A DNA stretch of 64,000 nt. Source: Kitasatospora mediocidica KCTC 9733. GTDB lineage: Bacteria > Actinomycetota > Actinomycetes > Streptomycetales > Streptomycetaceae. Every line of letters starts with the position of its first letter. Positions within the stretch are counted from its first letter, which is position 1. The stretch spans positions 1,240,001 through 1,304,000 of the forward strand of contig NZ_JQLN01000004.1 of assembly GCF_000744225.1 (NCBI RefSeq), in the 5' to 3' direction. Below, one piece after another: positions 43,764-52,803 of the stretch. The notes below the pieces were generated by a model. The model was given only the letters and a program-made list of their open reading frames with translations. It did not search any database and was not told the origin of the DNA. The position numbers were made by a program, and so were the translations under genes.

Positions 43764-44596
43764 CGTTCAAGTTCCTTCCGAACAGCGCGAATCGTAGCAA
43801 GGGAGGCCATCTTTGACAGCGACTCCACCTGAAGCTGATCGTAGTCCCTTTCCCACGCCAAGATGGGGTCTCGACTGCGCTCAAGGTAGCCCCGCAGCTG
43901 GGATTCGGCGTAGCCCACGACCGTACGGTCTGGCTGTGTCAGCAAGACCACAGGCAAGGTGAAGGGTCGATGCTCCGCCAGAGCGAACGGGGCAACCTGG
44001 ATCGTGATGTGCGGTCGCTCCGCCAGTCCCTCAAGCCGGTGGAACTGTTCAATCATCACGTGCCGCCCACCAATCGGACGCATAAGGCAGCTCTCGTCCA
44101 GCACCGCCTGGATGATCGGTGGCGACTTCTGATCCAGCAGCCGTTGCTGCCGGTTGGCAAGGAATGCGACCCGTTCGTCCGCCTGGTCCTGGGTGATACT
44201 CCCTCGCTGAACGGCTGCCGTAGCCAGCGCCGTCGCGTAGGCCGGCGTCTGGAACAGTCCAGGGATCACACCCAATTCAAACGTTCGAAGCCGTCGGCAG
44301 CGCGCCTCGCACTCCGCGAACTCCGCGAAGCCCTCCAGCAGGGCGGCGTGGGCGATCCTCCGCCACAGCTCGTAAAAGGTGCCCGGGGTCCCGAGCGCCT
44401 CGTCCGCTTTAACAGCGAAGTTAGGCGTGGGAGGACGCTTCCCTCGTTCGACGTACGACACCAGCGCATTGGAGAACCCCATGCGCCGGCCGAGCTCGAC
44501 CTGGGACCAGCCTTTGACTCGCCGTGACCTGCGAAGATCTCCACCGAATCGAGTCAGCGGAGATGATGTCGCGTCAATTTCCGCCTGCTCCAACAT
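43730..44596 (-). CDS. XRE-family regulator with DUF5753 domain
   Basis: A 288-residue regulator. Helix-turn-helix at about residues 15-70 (DLRRSRRVKGWSQVELGRRM, GFSNALVSYVERGKRPPT), then DUF5753 (LGVIPGLFQTPAYATALATA, RPHITIQVAPFALAEHRPFT). The ATG at 44596 has GAGAGG eight bases upstream; a GTG at 44605 would be too close to it. It is the first gene of the unit with four DUF397 copies. Confidence 0.9.
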   Translation of the reverse strand: MLEQAEIDATSSPLTRFGGDLRRSRRVKGWSQVELGRRMGFSNALVSYVERGKRPPTPNFAVKADEALGTPGTFYELWRRIAHAALLEGFAEFAECEARCRRLRTFELGVIPGLFQTPAYATALATAAVQRGSITQDQADERVAFLANRQQRLLDQKSPPIIQAVLDESCLMRPIGGRHVMIEQFHRLEGLAERPHITIQVAPFALAEHRPFTLPVVLLTQPDRTVVGYAESQLRGYLERSRDPILAWERDYDQLQVESLSKMASLATIRAVRKELERCTSILPALDG

Positions 44597-44700
44597 CGCC
44601 CACACCTCTCACACGCCGGAAGCGTCAACGTCCAACCCCTTCCGATCGTACGGGCCGATGTCGATCCTGGGTAGTGGAACGACTACAGAACGGAGTCACC

Positions 44701-44940
44701 GTGCACCCGCTCAAGACGCTCATCGAAGAGGCGATCAGGCGAGCCACCGAAGCAGCAACCGAGTTGAGGGAGGCACTGGCCCTCGACAGTGCCGTACTCC
44801 CCTCCCTCGCCGTCGACTCGCCCGGGGAGGTCACCGGCATCGTCCTCGTCGATCTCGGCAGGGCCCGGCCCGACGTGGCGCTTCAGCTGGCTGGACTGGT
44901 TCGCGATGGAGTGAAGTACCGTGCGCAGCAGATCAGTTGA
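44701..44940 (+). CDS. Small conserved protein divergent from the XRE gene
   Basis: A 79-residue protein starting at a GTG with CGGAG five bases upstream (HPLKTLIEEAIRRATEAATE, LRDGVKYRAQQIS-like end). It is helical and acidic in the middle, without signal peptide or membrane segment. No named family is recognised, but its position next to XRE/DUF397 genes suggests a link. Confidence 0.6.
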   Translation: MHPLKTLIEEAIRRATEAATELREALALDSAVLPSLAVDSPGEVTGIVLVDLGRARPDVALQLAGLVRDGVKYRAQQIS

Positions 44941-45045
44941 ACTCCGCGACACCACCCCGTGCCTGGTGGGCGCGGCTGCGCCGTCCGTCCCGCCCACTGT
45001 GCCCGCTGGGGTGGCCCTCCTGCCCGCTGTGCGTGCGGAGTTGAG

Positions 45046-45231
45046 ATGACGCGGCGGCGCGGGAGCTCGATGACCATCGTCACCTACCGGATCACCGGCG
45101 ACGGGCGGCGGATCGACCTCGCGCCGCGCGAGGTGGTGTCCGCCGAGTGGCCGTCGCACGACCCGCTGTCCTGGCCGCCCTGCCGGTGCCCGCTCCACCG
45201 GGACGCGGACGATCGGCGAACCCCGGCGTAA
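45046..45231 (+). CDS. Small basic/acidic protein, function unknown
   Basis: A 61-residue ORF from ATG 45046 (GCGGAG upstream); an ATG at 45070 (MTIVTYRITGDGRRIDLAPR) is also possible. The core TYRITGDGRRIDLAPREVVS and the end WPPCRCPLH with a Cys-x-Cys look conserved-like, but I know no function. A hairpin follows. Confidence 0.5.
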   Translation: MTRRRGSSMTIVTYRITGDGRRIDLAPREVVSAEWPSHDPLSWPPCRCPLHRDADDRRTPA

Positions 45232-45246
45232 GCGGATGCGGGCAGC

Positions 45247-45286
45247 GGTGAGCGCCCGGCCGGACGGTACCGGACGGGCGCTCACC
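45247..45286. terminator. Hairpin between the small ORF and the monooxygenase gene
   Basis: GGTGAGCGCCCG / CGGGCGCTCACC, 12-bp arms, 16-base loop, between convergent genes. Confidence 0.7.
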
Positions 45287-45303
45287 GACAGGTCGTCAGG
45301 TCG

Positions 45304-46542
45304 TCAGGACTGCGGGGTGACCGAGGCGAGGTAGGCGCCGGCCAGCTCCGGGTCGTAGAACCAGTGCTCGAAGTCGGCGGGGTTGTTGAAGCCGTTGGCG
45401 AAGCGGTGGGCCACGGGCGGGAGTTGGCCGGCTGCGCCGATCAGGTTGAGGACGTGCTCCGGCGGCGGGCCGAGCATCGCGTTGGTCCACTTGGTCACGT
45501 GCTGGGCGTCGGCCCAGTAGCGGTCGAAGGCGGCCTGCAGGAAGTCGCGGTCGAACGGCTTGTCGCCGTGGGCCAGGATGGCGGCCAGGTAGACGGCGGC
45601 GCAGCGGGCGGCGTTGTTGGAACCCTGGCCGGTGATGGGATCGTTGGCGACGACGACGTCGGCCACGCCGAGCACCAGGCCGCCGCTGGGCAGCTCGCCG
45701 ATCGGGTTGCGGACCACGGGGGCGTAGCGGCCGGCCAAGGTGGCTCCGGCGTCGGTGAGTTCGACGCCATTGCGGGCGCGGTCGTACTCCCAGGGGGTGA
45801 AGGTCTTCATCAGCTCAAGGGTGAGCCGCAGGTGCTCGGACGGGTCCTTCACCTGGTCGAAGACGTCCAGCGGGCCGCCGGGGATGCCCTCCCAGAAGAG
45901 GATGTCGCAGGGGCCGGACGTGGTCAGGCTGGGTATCACGAAGAGCTCGCCGACACCGGGGACCAGGTTGCAGCGCACGGCCTTGAAGTCGTGCTCCGGG
46001 CGCGGGCCCAGGCCGTGGACGTAGGAGACCGCGAGGGCGCGCTGGGGAGCCTCGTACGGCGAACGGCTCGCGTCGCGGCCGAACATCGAGACCAGCTCGC
46101 CCTTGCCGGCCGCGACCAGCACCAGATCGTAGGTCCGCGCCAGGTAGTCCAGGTCGGAGACGGCGACGCCGTGCACCACCACCTGGCCGCCGCGCTGGGC
46201 GAACGTCTCCAGCCAGCCGGCCATCTTGAGCCGCTGGTCGACGGACTGCGCGTAGCCGTCGAGCACGCCCACCCAGTCGATCACCCGGGAGGAGTCGGGC
46301 CCGGCCACCGAGACGCCGAGGCCCTCGACTCTGGGCGTCTCGTCCTCCCAGAAGTTGATGCCGAGGTCCCGCTCGTGCTGCAGCGCGGTGTCGAACATGC
46401 ACTGGGTCGACATCACCCGCCCGTCCCGGACCTCGTCCGCGGTGCGGTTGGTCATCACCGTGACGTCGTAGCCGTTGGACTGGAGACCCAGCGCGAGCTG
46501 GAGTCCGGCCTGACCGGCTCCGACGATCAATATCCTGCGCAT
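45304..46542 (-). CDS. StyA-like FAD-dependent monooxygenase
   Basis: A 412-residue flavoprotein. The dinucleotide motif ILIVGAGQAGLQLALGLQSN is at the N-terminus; the second FAD motif is GLVLGVADVVVANDPITGQG with SNNAARCAAV. The substrate-binding part resembles styrene/indole monooxygenase StyA, which epoxidises with FADH2 from a separate reductase. No reductase gene is adjacent. The gene lies 70 bases after cvnD on the same strand, so it probably belongs to the conservon operon. The substrate is unknown. Confidence 0.85.
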   Translation of the reverse strand: MRRILIVGAGQAGLQLALGLQSNGYDVTVMTNRTADEVRDGRVMSTQCMFDTALQHERDLGINFWEDETPRVEGLGVSVAGPDSSRVIDWVGVLDGYAQSVDQRLKMAGWLETFAQRGGQVVVHGVAVSDLDYLARTYDLVLVAAGKGELVSMFGRDASRSPYEAPQRALAVSYVHGLGPRPEHDFKAVRCNLVPGVGELFVIPSLTTSGPCDILFWEGIPGGPLDVFDQVKDPSEHLRLTLELMKTFTPWEYDRARNGVELTDAGATLAGRYAPVVRNPIGELPSGGLVLGVADVVVANDPITGQGSNNAARCAAVYLAAILAHGDKPFDRDFLQAAFDRYWADAQHVTKWTNAMLGPPPEHVLNLIGAAGQLPPVAHRFANGFNNPADFEHWFYDPELAGAYLASVTPQS

Positions 46543-46612
46543 CGCTGTCTGCCTTCTTGCTAGGTGTACTGGTGAGAGAAATGGGCTGACGCGAAACGAA
46601 TATGAGGGAGCG

Positions 46613-47272
46613 TCAGACCATTTCGGGAGCGGCGGCCGGCTCCTCGGCCAGGGCGTGGACCACCAGGGCGGTCAGCACCTCCACCGTCGAGGAGCGCTGC
46701 CGTACGTCGCAGAGCAACACCGGAATGTGGTCCGGCACCGCGAGCGAGTCCCGGACGGCCTCGGCGGAATAGACCGGAGCGTCGTCGAACTGGTTGACCG
46801 CCACCACGAACGGCAGCCCGCTGCCCTCGAAGTAGTCCAACGCCGGGAAGGAGTCGGCCAGTCGGCGGGTGTCGACCAGGACGACGGCGCCGACCGCGCC
46901 GCGCACCAGGTCGTCCCACATGAACCAGAAGCGGCCCTGCCCGGGGGTCCCGAAGAGGTAGAGCACCAGGTCGGGCGCCAGGCTGATCCGGCCGAAGTCC
47001 ATCGCCACGGTGGTCGAGGTCTTCGCGGGGACGGCGGAGGTGTCGTCCACCCCGAGGCTCGCCTCGGTCATCACCGCCTCGGTGGTGAGCGGCGGGATCT
47101 CGGACACCGAACGGACCAGCGTGGTCTTGCCGACGCCGAACCCGCCCGCCACCACGATCTTGGTGGAGGTGGCGCCACCGGACACCAAGGGCACTCCCGG
47201 CGGGATGGCCGGCCGACCCGACCCGGTGGAACCGGCCGAACCGCCCGCCGCCTCAGAGCTTGCGAAGTCCAC
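46613..47272 (-). CDS. cvnD: Conservon Ras-like GTP/ATP-binding protein
   Basis: A 219-residue small GTPase-like protein. The P-loop is GGFGVGKTTLVRSVSEIPPL, switch region TTVAMDFGRISL, G3-like LYLFGTPGQGRFWFMWDDL, and AVNQFDDAP where Ras has NKxD. The GTG at 47272 overlaps the DUF742 gene by 20 bases. In streptomycetes CvnD works with CvnA-C as a membrane-associated switch comparable to a G-protein-coupled system. Confidence 0.92.
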   Translation of the reverse strand: MDFASSEAAGGSAGSTGSGRPAIPPGVPLVSGGATSTKIVVAGGFGVGKTTLVRSVSEIPPLTTEAVMTEASLGVDDTSAVPAKTSTTVAMDFGRISLAPDLVLYLFGTPGQGRFWFMWDDLVRGAVGAVVLVDTRRLADSFPALDYFEGSGLPFVVAVNQFDDAPVYSAEAVRDSLAVPDHIPVLLCDVRQRSSTVEVLTALVVHALAEEPAAAPEMV

Positions 47273-47777
47273 CCAACACCCTCTCCAACAGATCCCGCTT
47301 CGACGCCCCCGGCACCTCGTCCCCGCCGTCCAGCTCCGCGCCGTCCACCGAGTCGGCGCCGTGCACACGGATCCGGCCCTGGTCGGCGAGGTCGCTGACC
47401 AGCACCTTCACCACCCCCAACGGGATCCGCAGCAGCGCCGAGATCTCCGCGATGGACCGCATCTGCCCCCGGCAGACGTCGCAGATCGCGGTGAGCTCGG
47501 GCAGGCTGCGGTCGGCCGGGTCGGCCGGCCGGTTCAGCGCGGAGACCAGGGTCTCAACCAGCAGCACCCGGCCGAACCTGGTCCGCCCACGGGTGATGGC
47601 GTACGGCCGCACCCGGGACGAACGCCCCTGGCCCGGACGGACCGTGTCGCTCCGGCGGCCTCGGACGGGCCCACCCTGCAGCGGTCCGGCACCAGCGCCG
47701 GTACGACTGCCGCTGCCACCACTGCTGTTACTGCTGTTACTGCTGTGACTACTGCTGCCACTCGTGGTACCGGGCAT
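47253..47777 (-). CDS. cvnC: Conservon DUF742 protein
   Basis: A 174-residue protein. A low-complexity Ser/Asn/Gly start (SSGSSSHSSNSSNSSGGSGS) precedes the DUF742 core: RPYAITRGRTR, LPELTAICDVCRGQMRSIAE, LRIPLGVVKVLVSDLADQG, ending LLERVLGGLRKL. The ATG at 47777 has AGAGGAGG upstream; an ATG at 47801 overlapping the preceding stop is an alternative. Third gene of the conservon. Confidence 0.9.
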   Translation of the reverse strand: MPGTTSGSSSHSSNSSNSSGGSGSRTGAGAGPLQGGPVRGRRSDTVRPGQGRSSRVRPYAITRGRTRFGRVLLVETLVSALNRPADPADRSLPELTAICDVCRGQMRSIAEISALLRIPLGVVKVLVSDLADQGRIRVHGADSVDGAELDGGDEVPGASKRDLLERVLGGLRKL

Positions 47778-47797
47778 GTCTCCCCCCTCCTCTGGGC

Positions 47798-48253
47798 TCA
47801 TCGGACGGCCATCGCCCGGTGGAGTTCGCTGCGCACCTGGGGTGTCAGCGCGTGACCGGCGCGCTCGACGAGCAGCGCCATCTGGTAGGCCAGCACGCCC
47901 AGTTCACAACTGAGCGTGGCGTAGACACCGAGACAGGATCCGTCGCTGATCGCCATCACCACCAGGTGTCCCTCGTCCATCGTCACCATGGTCTGACGGA
48001 CGCCCCCGTACTCCAGCACCCGGGCCACCCCGGCCGCCAGGCTGGTCAACGCCGAGACGATGGCCGAGAGTTCGTCGGACCGGACACCCGCGCGGGAGTC
48101 GGCGAGCAACAGGCCGTCGGACGAGACGACGACGGCGTCCGCGACCCCGCCCACCGTGCCGAGGAACTCGTCGAGGAGCCAGCGGATGTTCTTCGCGGCC
48201 TGGCTCACCGCGGGACAGGCCGGCGTCGGTCGTGCGGAGTCGAAGTCGGTCAT
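47798..48253 (-). CDS. cvnB: Conservon roadblock/LC7 protein
   Basis: A 151-residue protein of the roadblock/LC7 fold, regulators of small GTPases. Typical stretches: NIRWLLDEFLGTVGGVADAV, VVSSDGLLLADSR, AAGVARVLEYGGVRQTMVTM, LLVERAGHALTPQVRSELH. Its start overlaps the cvnA stop by four bases (48250-48253). Confidence 0.92.
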   Translation of the reverse strand: MTDFDSARPTPACPAVSQAAKNIRWLLDEFLGTVGGVADAVVVSSDGLLLADSRAGVRSDELSAIVSALTSLAAGVARVLEYGGVRQTMVTMDEGHLVVMAISDGSCLGVYATLSCELGVLAYQMALLVERAGHALTPQVRSELHRAMAVR

Positions 48254-50385
48254 CGGTCCTCTCCTTCGCCGGGCGCGGGGCGTTGCTCTTCGGTACTGCT
48301 CGTCGGGGTGGCCGGTGCGGCGGCGGCGCTCTCGGCCGCCGCACTCTCCGCGGCGGCCTGACGCAGGCCGCTCTGGAAGCCGCCGAGTCTGCGGCGCAAC
48401 TCCTCGGGCGAGATCCCCGAACGCGGCGCCACGGCCGGCTGCTCTGCGGGCAGCGGCTCCGCGGACGGCTGAACGGCGGGCGGTGGCTCGACGGGCGACG
48501 GCTGCGCGTGCCGCGGTCCGCCGCCGGTCACCGCGTCCCCGGCCACAGGGTCGGGCGAAGGAGCGGGAGCCGCCTCGGGCTCCGCCGTGAACCGCCGCAA
48601 CCCGGAGGCCGGGGTCTCCCCCGTCCCGGGCAACCCGTTGCCGCGCGGCAGCCGCCGGGGCAGCCCGATCGGGGTGACAGCACCACCCTCCGCCGGCTCG
48701 ACAGTCGGCACGGGGGCAACGGGAGCAACGGCAGGAGCGGGCGCAGGAGCAGGAGTCGGCTCGGGCGCGGGAGCAACCGCAGCAGGAGCAGGAGCAGGAG
48801 CAGGAGCGGCCGCAGGCTTGCGCCGCGGCAGCGCCGGCAACCCCGCGTCCGCCGCAGCGCCGTCGGCAGCACCGGCACCAGCACCGCCGGCACCGCTCCC
48901 CCGCTGCGCTGCCACCCGCGGCAGCGCCCCGAGCGGCAACGTGCCAAGCGGCACCGGCTGCGCGGCGGCCGCCGCGGCCTCCACCGCTCGCGCCTGCGCC
49001 GCCGTCGACGTCACCGTGCGCTCGGCCCGCCGCTGGTCGTCCAGGTCCGCGGTGCTGACGGCGTCCTGCTGCAACGCCTCGCGCGGCAGCACCACCATCG
49101 CGGTGACCCCGCCGCCCTGCGCGTTCTCCCGCAGCTGCACCCGGATGTCGTGCCGCCGCGCGAGGCGGGCCACCACGAAGAGGCCCATGCTGCGCCCGGT
49201 CAGCGCACCCGCGAGCAGTGCGTCGCGTCGCTCGGCGCCCGTCTCGGACGGTTCGGCCAGCTGCTCGTTGAGGGCCCGCAGCCGCTCGGCGGGCAGGCCG
49301 ATGCCACGGTCGACGACCGAGATCATCACCTCGCCGTTGTCCAGCAGCCAGCCGCCGACCTCGACCTGGTCCTGCGGCGGCGAGAACGCGGTGGCGTTCT
49401 CCAGGAGTTCGGCCAGCAGGTGGCTGGTGTCGTCGGCGACCGAGCCGGTCAGCCGGACGGCGGCCAGGAAGCCGAGCTTGACCCGCTCGTAGCGCTCGAT
49501 CTCGGAGACGGCGGCGCGGACCACGTCCAGCAGCGTCACGGTCTTGCGGCTGCGGTGGCTGTTCTCCATCCCGGCGAGGAGCAGCATGTTCTCACTGTTG
49601 CGCCGCATCCGGGTGGCCAGGTGGTCGAGCCGGAACAGGCTCTCCAGCTGGGCGGAGTCGGCCTCCCGGCCCTCCAGCGCCTCGATCAGCACCAACTGTC
49701 GCTCGACCAGGGTGAGGGTGCGCATCGCCAGGTTCACGAAGGTGGCGTCGACGCTGCCCTGGAGCTCGTCGCGCTCCTTGGCCAGTTCGTCGCGCTCCTT
49801 GAGGAGTTCGTCCCGCTCCCAGATGACCTGCTCGCGCCCGCGCCGCACCTCCTCCAGCTGACCGGCCATCTCGGTCTGGACGGCCACGGCGTCGTTCCAC
49901 TGCTTGGTGAACTCGCCCTGGCGACGCAGCAGTTCGTCGCGCCCTTGGAGCAGTTGGTGGCGTTCGGCGGCCTGGGTGCGCAGTTCGCCGAGGTACGCGT
50001 CGCGCTCGGCGACCAACCCGGCGCGCTCCTCCAGCAGGGCGCCGAGGTTCTGCGCGGCCTGGTCCCGCGCACGCTCCAACGGCCGCGCGGTGACCCGCCG
50101 GACCACGACGGCGGTGCCGCCCAGCAGGACGACGGCGGCGGCGGAGCCCGCGGTCCACAGGGCGGGGGCGGCGCCGGAGCCACTCGCCAGCCCGCAGCCG
50201 GAGAGCGCCGTCAGGGCCGGAAGTCCCAGCAGGGGGGCGGCCAGCCGGCGCCGGAGCTGTCTCGGCGGGCGGCGGCGCAGCAGCAGCGACCCGGCGGCCG
50301 TGCCGCCGACGGGTTCAGGGGCGCGCACGCCCGGCTCACCTGACGGCCGGGCGGTACGGCGGCGCCCCGTAATCCTCTTACGCAA
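48250..50385 (-). CDS. cvnA: Conservon sensor histidine kinase-like protein
   Basis: A 711-residue membrane protein. Two hydrophobic segments near residues 45-90 are followed by a long coiled coil (about 95-215). The ATPase part has HLLAELLENATAFSPPQDQV and VVDRGIGLPAERL; no clear phosphoacceptor H-box is seen, normal for CvnA. The last 280 residues are Pro/Ala-rich low complexity. A palindrome and GATCAAC repeats lie 125-160 bases upstream of the start. Confidence 0.9.
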   Translation of the reverse strand: MRKRITGRRRTARPSGEPGVRAPEPVGGTAAGSLLLRRRPPRQLRRRLAAPLLGLPALTALSGCGLASGSGAAPALWTAGSAAAVVLLGGTAVVVRRVTARPLERARDQAAQNLGALLEERAGLVAERDAYLGELRTQAAERHQLLQGRDELLRRQGEFTKQWNDAVAVQTEMAGQLEEVRRGREQVIWERDELLKERDELAKERDELQGSVDATFVNLAMRTLTLVERQLVLIEALEGREADSAQLESLFRLDHLATRMRRNSENMLLLAGMENSHRSRKTVTLLDVVRAAVSEIERYERVKLGFLAAVRLTGSVADDTSHLLAELLENATAFSPPQDQVEVGGWLLDNGEVMISVVDRGIGLPAERLRALNEQLAEPSETGAERRDALLAGALTGRSMGLFVVARLARRHDIRVQLRENAQGGGVTAMVVLPREALQQDAVSTADLDDQRRAERTVTSTAAQARAVEAAAAAAQPVPLGTLPLGALPRVAAQRGSGAGGAGAGAADGAAADAGLPALPRRKPAAAPAPAPAPAAVAPAPEPTPAPAPAPAVAPVAPVPTVEPAEGGAVTPIGLPRRLPRGNGLPGTGETPASGLRRFTAEPEAAPAPSPDPVAGDAVTGGGPRHAQPSPVEPPPAVQPSAEPLPAEQPAVAPRSGISPEELRRRLGGFQSGLRQAAAESAAAESAAAAPATPTSSTEEQRPAPGEGEDR

Positions 50386-50979
50386 GGTGCTCTCAATCTC
50401 GTCAGGCCTCAGTTGCCCCGACCATGCCTGGCCTTGACATCGCTCTCAGGAAGACGGCCGCACCCCGTTCCGCCGCTGATACCCGCAAGAGTGAATCGTA
50501 GAACACGGTCGATCAACAAGATCAACTCTTTCGCCAACTTTGGCGAATTCTTCACGCGACCGCCCGACGTCCGATGTTTTCGCAGGTCACGGATGTATCA
50601 CCGAGTACGTCGAAGATGCCCCGACAGACCCCGGTGTGACGCATATCTCACCCCCCGGGCCCGACCGTGTCCCGCCCCTCAACTGAGCATCCGCCAGGCC
50701 TCCTTCCGACCCTGCGACCGTCCTGCGGACGCACTCCCGGCGCGTGCCGCCGACCGGGCGGGCAGAATCACGGATTGTCACTCCACCCGACCCGGCCGGC
50801 CGATCGCCGAACAGAATTGCCGATACCGGAAATCCCCTGCGTCCTCAATTCCGGTTCGCTCCCGTCCCGTTATCCGGACACGCCTCAGCACCCGTCCACC
50901 GCCCCGGGATCGGGCGGCGGACGGGTGCCGGGAAGCCCCGCGGCGCCGGAGGGAATCCGGGCGCGCGGCCGAACAGCTG
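50386..50979. other. 594-base intergenic region between cvnA and the PNGase A-like gene
   Basis: No gene is supported. The cvnA-proximal part (about 50490-50560) is A/T-richer and holds a direct repeat GATCAACAA/GATCAACTC (50511-50528) and a palindrome (50531-50546). The remainder is ordinary GC-rich sequence without codon bias. Confidence 0.6.
50531..50546 (-). promoter_or_regulatory. Palindrome upstream of the conservon
   Basis: TCGCCAA-ct-TTGGCGA, perfect 7-bp arms, 146 bases before the cvnA start. It directly follows the GATCAAC direct repeat, so the stretch 50511-50546 looks like a compound regulatory site. Confidence 0.45.
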
Positions 50980-52803
50980 CTAGCGGCAGGAGTGTTGGCG
51001 GTCCAGCGTCAGGTAGCCGTGGTCCGCGGCGAGCCGGTGGTCGTAGCACCCGCCGTCCGCCGTCCGGCCGACGTAGTGCTCGGAGGCACTGCCGTCGGCC
51101 TGCACGATCGTGCCGGACTGCCGGTCCAGCACACCCTGTGACGTCAGCTCGTCGTCCGTGGAGACGACCGGGCGCGGACGCCAGGCGTCCAGCGTCTGGT
51201 CCGTCAGGTGCCGGGCCACGGTGACCTGGCCCTTGACCAGGTAGCTGTCGGCGTCGGCGCCGGGCGTGTAGGTGCTGGTGACGTCGATCGGATAGGACCA
51301 GGTGCTGCGGACCAGCTGCGGCGACCCGTACCCCCGGCCGCCGTCGGTGCTGGTGACCGTCCAGCCGCTGTCGCGCTGCGAGGTGATCTGCTGCTGGCCC
51401 TGGTCGGCGATGGTGTCGCTGTTGCGGTACTCGCCGTGGCGCTCGATCCGGGTGGTGACCCGGCCGTGGGAGGTGTCCACGTAGCCGGCCACCGTCCAGT
51501 CGCGGTCCGCGGTGGCGGTGATCAGGTCGCTGCCGTTCGCGGTGGTGCTCTGCGCGGTGGCGACCTGGGCCGCGGCGGTGATGGTGTCGGTGGTGACGGC
51601 ACCGGTGGTCTGCGCGCGCAGCGGGTCGGTGGTCAGGAAGAGGCTGCCGTCGAGCGTCCAGCCGTCGCTGATCCCGGCCGGCGGGACGAGCGTGACGGTG
51701 TGCGGCCTACCGTCCGTCAGGGTACCGGCGAACGGCGTCAGGTCGACGTCGTACGGCAGCGTGCGGAACGCGTCGATGCTCGGGATCGGCCGCCACATCA
51801 GCGGACTGATCCCCCCGGTGTAGATCGCGGGGAACGGCTGCACCGTCCCGGCGATCCGGCCGTCCACCAGGACCTGGACCTCGCGGTAGGTGCCCCCGCC
51901 GCAGAGCCCGTAGCCGGGGTGCGCGGCGGCGTAGGCGTCCGGCACGTTGGAGTACCAGAACTCCTCGCAGCCGCCGCCCCGTGCGTACACCTGGAGGTGG
52001 GCGGCGGTGAGGTTGCGCGGGAAGCTGAGGGTGGAGGTCGCGCTCTGGCCGTTGGTCAGCGTCCACCAGCCGGGCGCGGTGGTCGACTGCGAGACCGGGA
52101 GCACCTGGTCGGCGGTGGCGGCCGCGGGGTTCGACCGGTCGGCCTGGTAGTACGTGACCGTCATGGTCATGTGATACGTGCCGGTATAGGTGGAATTGAC
52201 GATGTTTCCGAGGTCGACCACCAGCGGCTGCGGGGTGCGCAGCAGCGGGATGAAGCTGCTGAGGTCCTGGTCGACGTGCCAGCTGATGCCGGCCGGGTCG
52301 GGCTCCGGGGTACTGGTGCGGAACACCTCGGCGCCGCCGATCCAGACGCCCGCGAGCCGGTCGTACTGGCGGCCCGCGACGCTGCCGTTCCAGTCCAGGA
52401 CGACCTTCGACCAGGGCCCGGGGCAGTCGGCGGGCGGCGCGAGGGTGCCGGTGAAGGGCTGGCCGTAGCTGTTCGCGAAGTCGTGCTGCATCGCGGTGAC
52501 CGTGCAGTGCGGGGCGTTCGGACGGCTGACCGGGGGCAGCGCGGTCGCGGGGTCGGCGTAGTTGGTCTCGACCTTGCCGGGTGCGCCGTCGGCGGGGGCC
52601 GGGGCGGCGTCCGCGTGTATCAGGCCGCGCCCGGCCGCCGGGGCAGCGGTTCCGGCCGCCGGGGCGGAGGCAGCGGTTCCGGTTGCCGAGGTCGAGGTCA
52701 GGGCCGACGCCGAGGCGACCGGCAGGCAGAGCGCCGCGGCGAGGGCCAGTACCACGGCGGGGACGGCGAGGGCGCGCGGGCGGCGGTGCGGGAATGTCTT
52801 CAT
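50980..52803 (-). CDS. Secreted PNGase A-like peptide amidase
   Basis: A 607-residue exported protein. The signal peptide is about residues 1-33 (HRRPRALAVPAVVLALAAAL, CLPVASASA). The family match is to peptide-N4-(N-acetyl-beta-glucosaminyl)asparagine amidase A: WSKVVLDWNGSVAGRQYDRL, AGVWIGGAEVFRTSTPEPDP, ISWHVDQDLSSFIPLL. These enzymes remove N-glycans from plant or fungal glycopeptides. The ATG at 52803 has GGAGGAAGG upstream. A role in scavenging eukaryotic glycoproteins in soil is likely. Confidence 0.87.
   Translation of the reverse strand: MKTFPHRRPRALAVPAVVLALAAALCLPVASASALTSTSATGTAASAPAAGTAAPAAGRGLIHADAAPAPADGAPGKVETNYADPATALPPVSRPNAPHCTVTAMQHDFANSYGQPFTGTLAPPADCPGPWSKVVLDWNGSVAGRQYDRLAGVWIGGAEVFRTSTPEPDPAGISWHVDQDLSSFIPLLRTPQPLVVDLGNIVNSTYTGTYHMTMTVTYYQADRSNPAAATADQVLPVSQSTTAPGWWTLTNGQSATSTLSFPRNLTAAHLQVYARGGGCEEFWYSNVPDAYAAAHPGYGLCGGGTYREVQVLVDGRIAGTVQPFPAIYTGGISPLMWRPIPSIDAFRTLPYDVDLTPFAGTLTDGRPHTVTLVPPAGISDGWTLDGSLFLTTDPLRAQTTGAVTTDTITAAAQVATAQSTTANGSDLITATADRDWTVAGYVDTSHGRVTTRIERHGEYRNSDTIADQGQQQITSQRDSGWTVTSTDGGRGYGSPQLVRSTWSYPIDVTSTYTPGADADSYLVKGQVTVARHLTDQTLDAWRPRPVVSTDDELTSQGVLDRQSGTIVQADGSASEHYVGRTADGGCYDHRLAADHGYLTLDRQHSCR

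Larger units (their letters stand above)
42799..43790 (-). repeat. Four-unit tandem duplication of about 253 bp
   Basis: Starts of the four DUF397 genes lie at 43763, 43510, 43257 and 43008. Each unit includes the block gttcaagttccttccgaaca just upstream of the gene, which is derived from the end of the XRE coding sequence. Remnants of the XRE C-terminus can be read in an alternative frame between copies. Confidence 0.85.

Noticed and set aside
42799-43790. CRISPR-like array at the 253-bp repeats
   Set aside because: Units are long, diverged and coding; there is no short repeat/spacer structure.
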